Source: Gracilaria vermiculophylla (lineage: Eukaryota; Rhodophyta; Florideophyceae; Gracilariales; Gracilariaceae). Taken from it: a DNA stretch of 64,000 nt. The notes beneath the pieces were generated by a model. It was not told where the DNA came from, did no database searches, and worked only from the letters and a program-made list of their open reading frames with translations. The translations under genes and the position numbers were made by a program. Each line of letters starts with the position of its first letter. Within the stretch, counting starts at the first letter, position 1. Where the stretch lies: positions 1,323,876 to 1,387,875 of the forward strand of contig JAHNZQ020000016.1 in assembly GCA_019155205.2 (NCBI GenBank), in the 5' to 3' direction. Shown here piece after piece: positions 1 through 9,788 of the stretch.

Positions 1-255
1 CCAACGCTCGACCCATGGCGAAACAGCGTTAGTAACGGGCGAATAGAGATGCGGGACGACGCGGCCGATGCGCACGATTCGCGGCGAGGGACAATGAAAT
101 GGAGTAGACTCGTGGCGGTGGCGGTGCCGGCGGCGGCCAGTGGGCAGCGGGGAGTGGAGACGAAGCACACACCGAGGCCGTGAAGCGCGTTGACTGGCGT
201 ATGTGCTTGGGCTCTCTTTGTGAGACACAAGAAGACGTGTTTTTGTTCAAGTTCA

Positions 256-936
256 ATGGGCCGGTCGAAGCAAGAGAGAGCTGTGGCACTGACAAAGACG
301 CGCAAGCATGTGGTCCGCAAGAAGAGAAAGCAGGAGCTGCTGGAAGCTATTCGCGGCGACATCGATCAGTACGAGCACATGTACGTGTTCTCCACTGACA
401 ACATGTGCAACGCGAAGCTCAAGCAGCTGCGCAGCGTGTGGAACGGCTCGCGCTTCTTCTTCGGGCGCAAGAAGATAGCGCAGGTGGCACTGGGTCGGTC
501 GGAGGAGGGGGAGTACGCCGAGGGGCTGCGCAACGTGTCAAAGCACCTGTTGGGCAACGTCGGGCTGCTGCTCACAAACCGGGCGCACGAGAAAGTGGTG
601 CAGTTCTTCGCGTTGTACCGCGAGGACAAATTCGCCAGAAGCAGCTTCGTGGCGACGGAGCGCGTTCATCTGGCGGAGGGGCCGCTGGACGGGTTTGAGC
701 AGAACCAGGAGCAGAATCTGGGACAGATTGAACTGCCGGTTGCGCTGAGGAAAGGCGTCATCACGCTGGTGCACGATTTGACGGTGTGCGAGGCGGGCGA
801 CGTGTTGAAGCCGGAGCGCGTAAAGGTTCTGGAGCTGCTGGGCATACGCATGGCCAAGTTTCGCGTGCGCGTGCTGTGCCACGACTGCAAGTCAGGCGCT
901 TCGTTCGAGGCGCTGGCGGGGGCGCGCGCGCGCTGA
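256..936 (+). CDS. MRT4: mRNA turnover protein 4 (MRT4), ribosome assembly factor
   Basis: A 226-aa intronless protein of the L10/P0 family. It opens with a basic patch (MGRSKQERAVALTKTRKHVV) and continues with the P0-like fold, including YVFSTDNM, SRFFFGRKK and LTNRAHEKV. From family knowledge, Mrt4 is the nucleolar paralogue of stalk protein P0. It holds the stalk site on pre-60S particles and is later exchanged for P0, and it lacks the acidic P-protein tail; no such tail is present here. The frame is open further upstream but only to a TTG. ATG 256 gives the conserved N terminus and is preferred. Length matches the family. No intron is seen and the downstream neighbour is far away. Confidence 0.93.
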   Translation: MGRSKQERAVALTKTRKHVVRKKRKQELLEAIRGDIDQYEHMYVFSTDNMCNAKLKQLRSVWNGSRFFFGRKKIAQVALGRSEEGEYAEGLRNVSKHLLGNVGLLLTNRAHEKVVQFFALYREDKFARSSFVATERVHLAEGPLDGFEQNQEQNLGQIELPVALRKGVITLVHDLTVCEAGDVLKPERVKVLELLGIRMAKFRVRVLCHDCKSGASFEALAGARAR

Positions 937-1720
937 GCGTGGCGACAAACGGGCGCTGGTTGCGCCGGCGTGCACTATGCGATGGCGGCGGCACGCCTTC
1001 AATTCAAAACCTGGCGCGGAGCATGTGGACCAAGCATGCGGCGCATCACGGCGCACGCGTGGTTGCGAGCGCACAAGAGTGCACGCATGACATGGACGGC
1101 GAGCGCGTCAGTGGCGCGTAGCCCGCACCGAGCACCTGCCGTGCGGCGTCGGGCGCCGACTCGTTGGTGGTATTACAACGATTCTGAGATCGCTCTGTGA
1201 TCGAGAGTACGGGAGGTGAAACAGAGTGGCACTAATTGACGATTTGGTTGCGGTAAAAGAGCCTGTGGTGGACAATGCATGAGCAAGAGTAGAAGCGGGC
1301 TGGAGGGATGCATAGCCGGAGGGGTGCGCGGAGGGTGTATGAGAACGGCGAAAGCTGCGCGATGTACTTGTATGCGATAACGTTGAGAGAGACAGACGCA
1401 GAACCCGTGTGCGCGAGGGTTAGTATTAGTATCGTGCTGTAGTTTGCTCGTTTGCCTAATGGGTTCTCGAACGTACCCCCACTAGCAGGGGAGTAAACTT
1501 CATTTCTACTTACATTCAATGGGCGCTAAACTAGAAACTAGGACAAAACTGCAATCAACGAATGTCAGGGAGGGCGGGGTGAAGTTCTTTTTTCTAAGAA
1601 TCGGTAATGCACGCCGAGCAACCATCGCATTGTGCAATAATTGCAGATCTTTTGGTTTTCAATTTGCACGCATTGCGTTCTAGCAGGGTGATCTAAACGT
1701 AGCATTTCGAGAACACAGAC
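937..1720. other. Intergenic, no recognisable gene
   Basis: About 0.8 kb between MRT4 and the repeat downstream of ZNF1. Small open frames exist on both strands, but none shows a recognisable domain. It presumably holds the MRT4 3' UTR and spacer. Confidence 0.5.
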
Positions 1721-1880
1721 GAGTAGCTTTACGTTTATTATTCGTGAGGCACAGTGGCCGCTAGATATCCGCAACAATCTGCAAAGCGCCTTAAGAAAAC
1801 TTAGTCACTAGTTGCAGACATTCAACTGTGTTTACGCTCACTTCGCGACCACCTAGTTTCCAAAAGACCGCGGATAACCC
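1721..1880. repeat. 160-bp dispersed repeat, copy 1
   Basis: About 94% identical by eye (roughly 9 mismatches in 160) to 4099-4258, in the same orientation. It begins GAGTAGCTTTACG and ends near GCGGATAACCC. Both copies lie on the 3' side of a C2H2 zinc-finger gene. No terminal inverted repeats or target-site duplications were seen. The flanks of the two copies are unrelated, so this is an independent repeat and not simply part of the zinc-finger gene duplication. Confidence 0.85.
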
Positions 1881-1971
1881 ATTTACGCGACGAGAGCATC
1901 TTCTCAATCATGTGAAGGCAACCGGGTGGGTTGCCTTCACATGAAGGCGAAGATGCTCTCGTCGCGTAAAT
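1881..1971. repeat. Snap-back inverted repeat at the end of ZNF1
   Basis: Left arm 1881-1921 and right arm 1931-1971 are inverted copies (38 of 41 bases match; the three mismatches cluster in the middle), separated by a 9-base loop (1922-1930). The right arm is the last finger-coding segment of ZNF1. The left arm carries its inverted copy, starting just inside the gene and covering the stop codon. A transcript of the zinc-finger gene would end in a long hairpin. Confidence 0.9.
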
Positions 1972-2696
1972 TCGGTGGCACACACGTCACAGCTGAACAA
2001 CTTTTGCTTCAAGTGCACGGCCTTCACGTGCCGGACAAGATGGTGCTTTTGGCCAAAGGCGCTCTGACACTTGTCGCAGCGAAACGGACGCTGCTTCTGG
2101 TGCACGGTGACGATGTGTTTCTCCAGATCGAACCGGCGAGTGAAGCGGCGAAAACAGGACTCGCAGCGAAAGGGCTTCTGATGGGCGGTAGATGTGTGGG
2201 ACTTTCGCTCCGACCGGCTGGCGAACTTGGCGTCGCAGAAGGTGCAGTGGTACAGACCGCTGACGGTGGCGAGATGCGCGCTGGGTTGAGGTGGAGGCTC
2301 TGATCGCTGCGCGCCTGCGTTGGTGCGGCTGTGGTTGTGGCGGTTGTGACGAATCGATGGCAGGTGTGGCGGCTGTGACTCGGGGCTCGGTCGGCTGTGA
2401 CTGGAGAGGCTCCGACGGAGTGATGATGGCTGAACAAAATTTTTGGTGGGAGCGCAGTGCGAAGGCGAAGACCGGTGCACGGTGTGAGGCGATGGGTGAG
2501 ACATGCGCATGACAGTGGAGTGCACCGGGTGAGGCGGGGCGCCGCGGTGCGCTGAAGCCTTGACGAGAGTGCTGACAGGAGGCAGACGTAGCGATGAAAG
2601 CGGAAGAGGTGGAGGGGGGGCGGGGCGCTCCAACATGGAAAAGAGCGTCTGCGCTGACGGGAGCGCGTAATCTTGAGACGTGGGAAAGTGCGTCAT
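1908..2696 (-). CDS. C2H2 zinc-finger protein ZNF1 (four fingers, truncated relative to its paralogue)
   Basis: A 262-aa protein with ATG at 2696. Residues 1-148 are Ser/Pro/His-rich and disordered. Residues 149-257 hold four classical C2H2 fingers: YHCTFC...HTSTAH, FRCESC...HIVTVH, FRCDKC...HVKAVH and FSCDVC...HVKATH. Fingers 2-4 align closely with fingers 2-4 of the protein at 4910-5959 (FGQKHHL and FTRREHL/FTRKEHL helices), so the two are tandem paralogues and probably bind related DNA sites. The paralogue has a fifth finger. Here the frame stops five residues after finger 4, inside an inverted duplication of the gene's own last 41 bases. A TATA-like CATAAATA lies about 100 bp upstream. 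Likely a nuclear transcription factor; target unknown. Confidence 0.85.
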   Translation of the reverse strand: MTHFPTSQDYALPSAQTLFSMLERPAPPPPLPLSSLRLPPVSTLVKASAHRGAPPHPVHSTVMRMSHPSPHTVHRSSPSHCAPTKNFVQPSSLRRSLSSHSRPSPESQPPHLPSIRHNRHNHSRTNAGAQRSEPPPQPSAHLATVSGLYHCTFCDAKFASRSERKSHTSTAHQKPFRCESCFRRFTRRFDLEKHIVTVHQKQRPFRCDKCQSAFGQKHHLVRHVKAVHLKQKLFSCDVCATEFTRREHLRLHVKATHPVAFT

Positions 2697-2793
2697 CGAA
2701 AGGGTGCCAGGTTAAACGGATCAAATGTTGCGATGTGTGAAGAGCGCGAAAGTGGGAGGGGGAGGTGGAAGGGTCGGGGGGAGAGCGCGGCAG

Positions 2794-2804
2794 AGTATTT
2801 ATGG
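2794..2804 (-). promoter_or_regulatory. TATA-like element of ZNF1
   Basis: On the minus strand this reads CCATAAATACT, about 100 bp before the ZNF1 ATG. That spacing resembles the TATA-like elements seen ahead of the Patched-like, mucin-like and malectin genes in this window. Confidence 0.35.
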
Positions 2805-3559
2805 CGGTTGCGCAAGCTGCACGGGCGGATGCTATGAGTGAGGCAACAGAGGGCTAGCTTTATAAATTTGGCCAGTTTTCATTTTTGAGTGGCGGGAGCA
2901 GCCGCGCAAGGACGCGCGCGAGGCTCTCGCGACGCACGCACCATCGGGTGACGCACAGATACGCGCGGAGCAACGCGCCTGCGCACGGGCGGGAGCGCGC
3001 GATGGGGGGGGGGGGGGCGGGGTGGCCCAGGGAAAACGACTCATCTTCGTGCGGCTGTTTGGCAAGCGGACTTGGAACGGTGCGCATAGGGAGTGCGGCA
3101 GCGTGACGGCATGCGCAGGAGCAAGCAGGAGCGAAAAGTGCACACTGCTCATGTACTGTATGAAGCGGTCCGCGTCGACGCCCGGCGAATTTGGGCGCAG
3201 CCGGCGTGACGGCGGCAGTCCGCTGCGTGAGCCGCCACGTCACGCGCGCACATGTGTCGCGCGCCTCCCCATATCTGCAGTTTGGGGCTGCCGCCCAAAA
3301 GCACAGCCGCTGTAAGCATCTGCCTTGTCTGCGTCGATGCGCGCACGCCGCTGCATGCAAGCGTCGCGGTGACCCAGTTCCAGTCCTGCGTGGCTCCGAT
3401 CACTTTTCACGCACGTGTGTGGCCGTGGTGCCGCGCACGCGCCTCGTCCTTCTAACCGCCAGATGCTGCGGTCTCGAGTCGCGGCTCTCGACGTGCTGCT
3501 ATCTAATGGCACAGCATCATGCACCAAATGCCTCAAACGCCTCTCTGCGCGCCCTGCCG

Positions 3560-4070
3560 GTTTGTGCTCCAACGAGACGTATCTACCGTCAGCACCACCA
3601 CAAGCTTGGCGCATTAGGGCTGCCGCTGCAGGCCGACGCACAAATTCACACACAGTGCATGTGCCGAAATCAGGCACTTGCATATTCGCCTTCTTTTTGT
3701 GTATACCAAACTCCCTCAAACAACGTTCGAAATAATTTCATATCCCGCTCAATGCCGAACAATAACATGACACCATCATTGCTCAAGACACTGATCCATT
3801 TCATACGTCAAATACAGCCGTTGCGTCTTTCCCACCCGCTTCAGTGACGCAAGCAACACCCCCAGCTCTTTGGCCTAGTTGCATATTTCTCAAAATCAAC
3901 ACACCATCAATCCTTAATACAATTATTACGCGAGCTCTGGCATACACATTTACTTCTTTTTCTTCGATGCGACGATGTGAACGCGACATGGCGTGGTTGG
4001 AGGCATCGCCATTAACTCATTAAGTCGCATTCCAACCATTTGCCGCACTACATACAAGCCACCATGGAGG
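3560..4070 (-). pseudogene. Decayed copy of the PELP1/RIX1-like gene at 26218-28860
   Basis: Read on the minus strand, this segment follows the middle of the intact gene at about 27065-27560. Matches include ATGGTTGGAATGCGAC, GCGATGCCTC, GCATCGAAGAA, GATGGTGTGTTGAT, GTGGGAAAGACGCAACGG and TTTGGTATACA. The translated block IDGVLIL...CVTEAGGKDATAVF mirrors TDGVLIL...CVTEASGKDATVVF of the intact protein. Frame is lost on both sides of the block and no promoter end or 3' end is present. It is a fragmentary, drifting relic. Its upstream boundary lies within 30 bp of the second 160-bp repeat. Confidence 0.85.
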
Positions 4071-4098
4071 TGAAAGTGCCATTCTTCTTCTTAATTAT

Positions 4099-4258
4099 GA
4101 GTAGCTTTACGTTTATTATTCGTGAGGCACAGTGGCCGCTAGATATCCCCAACAAGCTGCAAAGCGCCTTAAGAAAACTTAGTCCCTAATTGCAGACATT
4201 CAACTGTGTTTACGCTCACTTCACGACCACCTAGTATTCGAAAGACCGCGGATGACCC
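4099..4258. repeat. 160-bp dispersed repeat, copy 2
   Basis: Partner of 1721-1880. It lies between the decayed gene fragment (ends about 4070) and the 3' flank of ZNF2. On the minus strand the ends contain TATCCGC and GCGGATA segments that could pair, hinting at a structured RNA. This is inference only. Confidence 0.8.
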
Positions 4259-4259
4259 C

Positions 4260-4909
4260 TTATAAATGCCGTTTAGACAAGCACAACTCCCGACGCACAT
4301 CATCAAACAATTGAGGTCTCTTTTATCATGTTTCACCAACATCAATCAAATTCATAGCAATACTACATTGTCTACAGACTACATTGACTCGATCCTTGCA
4401 CAAACTCGCACGACGTACCACTAAACGTACATGTGGTCAACATCGGCAACCATTATTGTATGCTGAGCATAAATTAAGCTAACTGGTTTGCTGGCCGTGC
4501 GGTTTAGCGACTTGACATAGACTTGCAGTTTGATACTAATTATCAGGCCCCAGAGGGCACGTTCTTTTCTCATCATTTCCCAATATTCAATTTTTAGCCA
4601 GGGCTCCACCATTTTAAGAAGATTACCATTTCTGCAAATATCTCTTGCGGTCGAGTTAACGCTTGAGCTCTTTCCGCCCACACATGGACATGATCTGCAA
4701 TACTATTGAGAGTAGAAGTTTATTGAGTGGCAGCTTTATGTTGTAACGTAGGGGTCTTTTCGATCGACAAGACTTCCTATCATATTAGCATGTACATTCC
4801 GATATGTGCATCACACGAATACGATACTATACGAATCACGTACATGCGTCGGCGTCGGATAACAATTTGATTAACTACATACACATAGATGGGAGGATTG
4901 GGTTTATTT
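4260..4909. other. AT-rich 3' flank of ZNF2, nothing recognised
   Basis: 650 bp of AT-rich sequence. A small minus-strand open frame at 4421-4681 has no recognisable feature. Probably 3' UTR and spacer. Confidence 0.4.
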
Positions 4910-5959
4910 CTATAAGAACTCCAACTCTTCGCAATTGTTAGCCGCTGCCACGAGCGCTGCTATTTTAGTTGACTTAACAGAATGAAACTGTTCCAAATGT
5001 TTCCTAATCCATGCTCTATCGTTTCCACCCCGATCACAAAGTGAACAAACGTATATGAAACACTTGTGAACGGATCTCGAATGATTTTCCAGGTGTTCCT
5101 TCCGTGTGAACTTCGAACCACAGTGCGCGCATTTGTGCACCTTTGCTTTGAAATGAATCGAGTTCTGGTGTCTCATTAGGTGATGTTTCTGACCAAACGA
5201 ACTTCTGCACTTATCGCACTTGAATGGACGAAGACGTTCATGGACAGTAAGCATATGTTTCTCAAGATCAAATTTGCGGGTGAAACGATGAAGACAAGTT
5301 GGACATTCGTGCGGTCGCCTGTGATATTCTTCGGTATGTTGTTTTCGAGCTTCTTTCGTTGGGAATCCGGAATCGCAAAAGCGACATGAGAATGGTGCTG
5401 CGTGAGCGGAAAAGTATGAGGATTTTTGTTTTCTCTCTGAGAACGTCTCAGATGGAAGCAATGGATATTTCAGTGCGGTTTGGTCTCTATCTGAAGAGAT
5501 TTGGCTTGCAGATCCAAGTTGAAACTGCTCATCGCTATTGACAGATATATCTGCATCCTTCTTGATAGCTGAACGCTTCTGGTCTTGATATTGGGTGTCG
5601 GGGGTTTGTGTGAAGGGTGATGTCACTGACTGCGAAGGAAACTCAAAGTCGAATTGGGTGCGGCACTGGGCAATCGATCTAGGTGGCCGCTGAACATCTT
5701 GCGAGTCTTTCAAAACGACGCCTGAGGAACAGATCTTCATTCGAAATGAGTTCTTCTGTTCAGTTTCAGGATGAGTTGATGTGGTATTGAGAATATGTGA
5801 TATAGACGCAGGTTTGGTATGTGTTTGAAGCGGAGGGAGGGTAGATGATGCCGCCCCACACGCACCCTGGGTGTGGAGAATCTGAAACATTGACGGGAGA
5901 GCATGATTAGTCATGGTGGTTGGTACTCGCGGGCGACGAGATTCCTTGAGGTGGGACAT
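4910..5959 (-). CDS. C2H2 zinc-finger protein ZNF2 (five fingers)
   Basis: Paralogue of ZNF1. From ATG 5959 it is 349 aa; the open frame extends to 6127 but only from a TTG. Another start is possible if a short 5' exon exists, because a TTGTTTCAG acceptor-like site lies near 6080. The N-terminal half is Ser/Thr-rich. Five C2H2 fingers fill the C-terminal half: FSCRFC, HECPTC, FKCDKC, HKCAHC and a diverged YVCSLC...HLEQFH. Fingers 2-4 match ZNF1 almost residue for residue in their helices (TRKFDLEKH, FGQKHHLMRH, FTRKEHLENH). Likely a sequence-specific nuclear regulator. Start uncertain. Confidence 0.83.
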   Translation of the reverse strand: MSHLKESRRPRVPTTMTNHALPSMFQILHTQGACGAASSTLPPLQTHTKPASISHILNTTSTHPETEQKNSFRMKICSSGVVLKDSQDVQRPPRSIAQCRTQFDFEFPSQSVTSPFTQTPDTQYQDQKRSAIKKDADISVNSDEQFQLGSASQISSDRDQTALKYPLLPSETFSERKQKSSYFSAHAAPFSCRFCDSGFPTKEARKQHTEEYHRRPHECPTCLHRFTRKFDLEKHMLTVHERLRPFKCDKCRSSFGQKHHLMRHQNSIHFKAKVHKCAHCGSKFTRKEHLENHSRSVHKCFIYVCSLCDRGGNDRAWIRKHLEQFHSVKSTKIAALVAAANNCEELEFL

Positions 5960-6127
5960 GCTAATACAAAGATCGTTTGAAAACTCTCTGTACGTATTCT
6001 CCTGTTGTAATGCACACGTTAGGGAGAGTGAGCTTTTGTTTGGACTCGTTTTAATAGGATGGCACTGAATTCCGTTTCTGAAACAAAAAGGAAGCTTTGT
6101 GTAAAAAAATGTCCGCGAAGAAGACAA

Positions 6128-8560
6128 AACATGGTTTGATTACATTAAAATAAAGCACTGATAGCCACCGGGCTGCAAGATTTATTTTTTCAATGTTGCG
6201 CATGGGTTCTGTAACCTGTTACCGGGCAACCACAGAAAGACCAGGATGTTTTTGCCGTCACGGTATAAAATACGCGCCAAAAAACTGGTTGTCATGCATC
6301 GTCAGTCCTTGTGAGACTCAAAAAGTTTAGCTTTGTATGATGGGAACTGTGGTCTGTCACGTCGATGATGCCTGTATATCTTTAAGTGTACACATTTAAT
6401 TAAAAAAATACGTCATACATTCCCTGTGAGCTAAGAACTTTTGGCAGCTGCCGACTTGGGGTTGGTGATTTGAATCTGCGTACGAGCGGAAAAAAACTGT
6501 CGAATCGTAAATTTTCTAGTGTGGACACTTTCTACTTGTAAGTTTCAATGACCAGATATCGAGGACGTTTGACAACGAATGTGTTGAAGTAGCATTGCCG
6601 GCTAGAGTGACCGCAATTAGTCTAGGGCATAGGTTCGTAGAGGGAATAATGTATGAACTGTCACCACACACAAGCGAAAGGTCTTATGTGGTCGAGACGA
6701 GTTGGTCGTTACGGGTTCAAAAAATCATCGAGTAGAGCGAATATGCGAAATACGATAGGCAACATTCTATAGCTCCTTAAAGATTTTCCAGCCCCTAACG
6801 ATCGTCTCCATGTTCTCTCCAAAGCATTGCTCTTTCTAAAACTCATTTTGAATACGACAATTGCTAATATTTCTTAGGCCACAATTGTTGAGAGATGATC
6901 TCAACAATGACTGAAATTTTTTAAGTCATGAAAGTTAAGTAGTTTCGAAAAGGCATCTAAAAGATACTTTAAGTACTTACAACTGGCCGGACATCCCCCA
7001 CACTATTAAAGGAGAATCTGTTTTTGTTCGCCTCAATTCCTGTCTCTATCTAACGTTAAATTTCTAACAATGTCCGACCGCTGCAAACATGCTACCTCCA
7101 GAGCATGGCTTTAAGACTCTAAAATCCTTTTGTAGTCTAAAACCCTGTGTGAACGAGAACTTTGTCTGACAGGCAATGTACACCAACAACGTAACAAAAT
7201 GGTTGGGTACACTAGTGACGATCGGTTTCAAGTAATCAATGAGTGAAGAAAACGAATACATATCGTGTTTGGAAGGCTATAGTTTCGCGACTCTCGACAT
7301 AGGCAAATGGTTTGTAGTGAACAAAAACTTGTGAACAGAATGAAGAACCTCTGGGCATTGAAATATTATGGCGTTTTTCAGGGGAAGAAGATGATTCACG
7401 TCGCAGACGTTAAGAAGGAAATCACAATGCAGTGTCAAATTGTATCTTTTGCAGAGCAGCATCTGCGAGGGTACGTTACGACAAAAAGATGGGAGGGTGC
7501 TTTTTGTTTTCTAGTGATATATCTGGCTCGAAACTGGCCACAGAACCGATTTTATTTTCAATAAGGGCGGCCTTCTCGAGTCGGAGCGATCAAAGCATCG
7601 CGGCAAATGCACTTGAGCGCCAGTGAGAATTAAATTAAGGACACTTATGGTGTGGTGAGAAGATAATCTCCGAACCAGTGTGACGGATGAAGCCGAGGAA
7701 TAGTGGGCTCGGAGATTGGTATTCTTCTTGGTGAATTCCTACGCAGCGAAATCACTCGGCGCCGGAATTGGCAGGATACCAATCAGTTTGTTGGTCGCCT
7801 GGCCACTGAATGCCAGCCATTGGCATGGCGATGCGGCAACGGCGACGGAGCTACTCTTTCCAAATCTCGTGTATCATTTAGCTGAGCAAAGGTGGAGAAG
7901 AACGAGGTGGTAAGAAAGAAAAGACGCAGATTGGGCCATAAAGTAGAATATTCGGAAGAGACGTAGTTATTTGTACACAACGCCAACTCGTAGGTGCACG
8001 TAGATGCACTACTTGCGAAGTTTGTTTCAGCGGCAAGAGCGACAAACCACGATGCTACGATCGCGTGGAGTGTGAGGGCGCTGACATCCCGCGTCGACTG
8101 TAGTGGCCAAGAGAAGAATAGCTGTTGCATGAGGGCGTTGGTGGCTAGGATATGACGCGGAGAGATAGAATGACGAGCGCCCGTGCAAGGGCATAACTTA
8201 CGAAGGAGGCGCAACGGATAGGCATCGCGAAACGTGGCATGGAGGGCTTGAGGGGAGTGCTGATGGGCAGGTGGTAAGATTCGGTTTGGCATCGCGGGGG
8301 GCCTGTACTGTTGGTAAAGGGCAGTAGAGAGGGAGTATTGTTAAGTTGTATGTGGACGGAAGCAGGTGGGTAGGGGGCGGCGAATAGTGATTGATGGTAC
8401 ATTTAGATAGGATGGGGGCTGTTTGGGAGGCAAGTTGGAATAATGTAATACAGTTGGACTTGGGGTGCGGGAGTGTCACATTGTGGTGGCGGATGCACCT
8501 AATTTTGCTTTCTGTGCAAAGTGATGACGCGGCGGTAGCGAACATATTTGAGAAGGTGTC
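6128..8560. other. Gene-poor AT-rich stretch
   Basis: About 2.4 kb with only short frames on both strands (60-170 codons), none with a domain, coiled coil or convincing splice pattern. No tRNA-like T-arm was found by eye. Confidence 0.4.
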
Positions 8561-9461
8561 AGACGGTTGACGGCGTGGCGGCGGCAGAAAGGTGCTTGAC
8601 AGCGGGAGGGCTGCATCGGCGGCCGAATATTGACAAGGCTTGCAGCTGTTGAGTGCACAGTGTTCCCGCGCGGCGGCGGCGGCAGCGGCGATGCAGCAGC
8701 ACGCGCTGTCACGCCGAGCGCGCACATGCGCCGCGCCGCACGTGCAGCTGTGCGGCGCGAAATAACTTTCAAGGTTCTGTCTCCGGCGGCGCATGCAACT
8801 CCACGTGCGCTGTAAGCGGGCGCCTCTCCCAGTGTGCGCGTGGGCGCGCAGGCGGCCACGCGCGGCGCGCAGGCGCGGGGGGATGGCTGGCAGCTGCGCG
8901 CTTGAATGATAGCTGATCACTTTTGCGCAGGCGTGTGTGGCGCAGGATGCGCGCCGCCGCTATGACGTTTCCGCGCGCGCTTTGGCTCGGCGTCGCGAGT
9001 CGCGGCTCCCGGCACGCTGTCGACCGGCGGCACGCCTTGCTACACCCGTGCGTACGAACGGCGCAGCACGCGCCCCGCAGATCGGCGCTGCTGCGCGACG
9101 TTCCACCGCGACCGCCGCCGAGCTGCAGCGCTCACGCTGCCGTTGCAACGCGCGCCACAAATTCATTCGCGCTTCCTTCCTCACGCGTCGGCGCGCTCCG
9201 CACCTCGCGCCAGTGCCTTTCTGAGAGCTCACACCCGCACAACAATATCTATGTTTTGTTATTGCTTCAATATGCTTCTGTGGCCCACCACGTGTGAAAC
9301 GCGAACGCGTTACCACGTGTTACAGCTATCCACGTCTCTCGGTCACGCGCCTGCTCGCGCCTACCGATGCGTTCGGCGTTGCATCCCCATCGCAGCCTTG
9401 ACGTGATGACGAGACCGTCCGCCCGGCGCCCCGTGCACGTCCACGCAGCTGCTCGCCTCCG
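8561..9461. other. GC-rich CpG-dense promoter-like region
   Basis: Composition changes sharply from AT-rich to GC-rich and CpG-dense near 8560. The open frames on both strands here are the expected by-product of high GC. The region ends at the ATG of the small two-exon gene at 9462, so it is most simply its promoter and 5' UTR. Confidence 0.35.
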
Positions 9462-9788
9462 ATGGACGCCGCGCTGTCCACAGCGCGCTCCGCCGCGCCG
9501 TCCAGCATGCACAACGCTGCCGCCGCTGCCGCATTGCTCGTCCTTGCCCTGGCCCTGGCGCTCGCGCTCTCCCCCCGCCTCACCCCGCTGGGGCGCGAGC
9601 GACACCCTCTGCAGTGAGTTTCAAACCGCCTTCCCCACCCATTCCCCTCTGCGACGCCGCGCGCTCAGTCGCCCACCGCCTCTAACCGCCCCCGTAGCGA
9701 GTCGGAGCGTCTGTGCCGTCGCCCCTTCTTCGAGCCGCTCAACACCCGCAGCGCCGAGTTTTTTACATCACCTTCCAGCACGCAGTAA
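9462..9788 (+). CDS. Small two-exon single-pass membrane protein, unrecognised
   Basis: Exons 9462-9613 and 9698-9788, together 80 aa. The donor GTGAGT (9614) and acceptor CCCCGTAG (ends 9697), preceded by CTCTAAC as branch site, join in phase. The protein starts MDAALSTARS and has one hydrophobic run (LLVLALALALALS, residues ~24-38). A short polar tail follows with RRPFFEPLN. It is too short for a standard open-frame search. Its last 26 coding bases overlap the 3' coding end of the GOS28-type SNARE on the opposite strand. I do not recognise the family. A mitochondrial or ER membrane subunit would fit the size. Confidence 0.5.

Noticed and set aside
8923..9605. Several overlapping 85-125-codon frames on both strands
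   Set aside because: GC-rich promoter region; no domain and mutual overlap in all frames.
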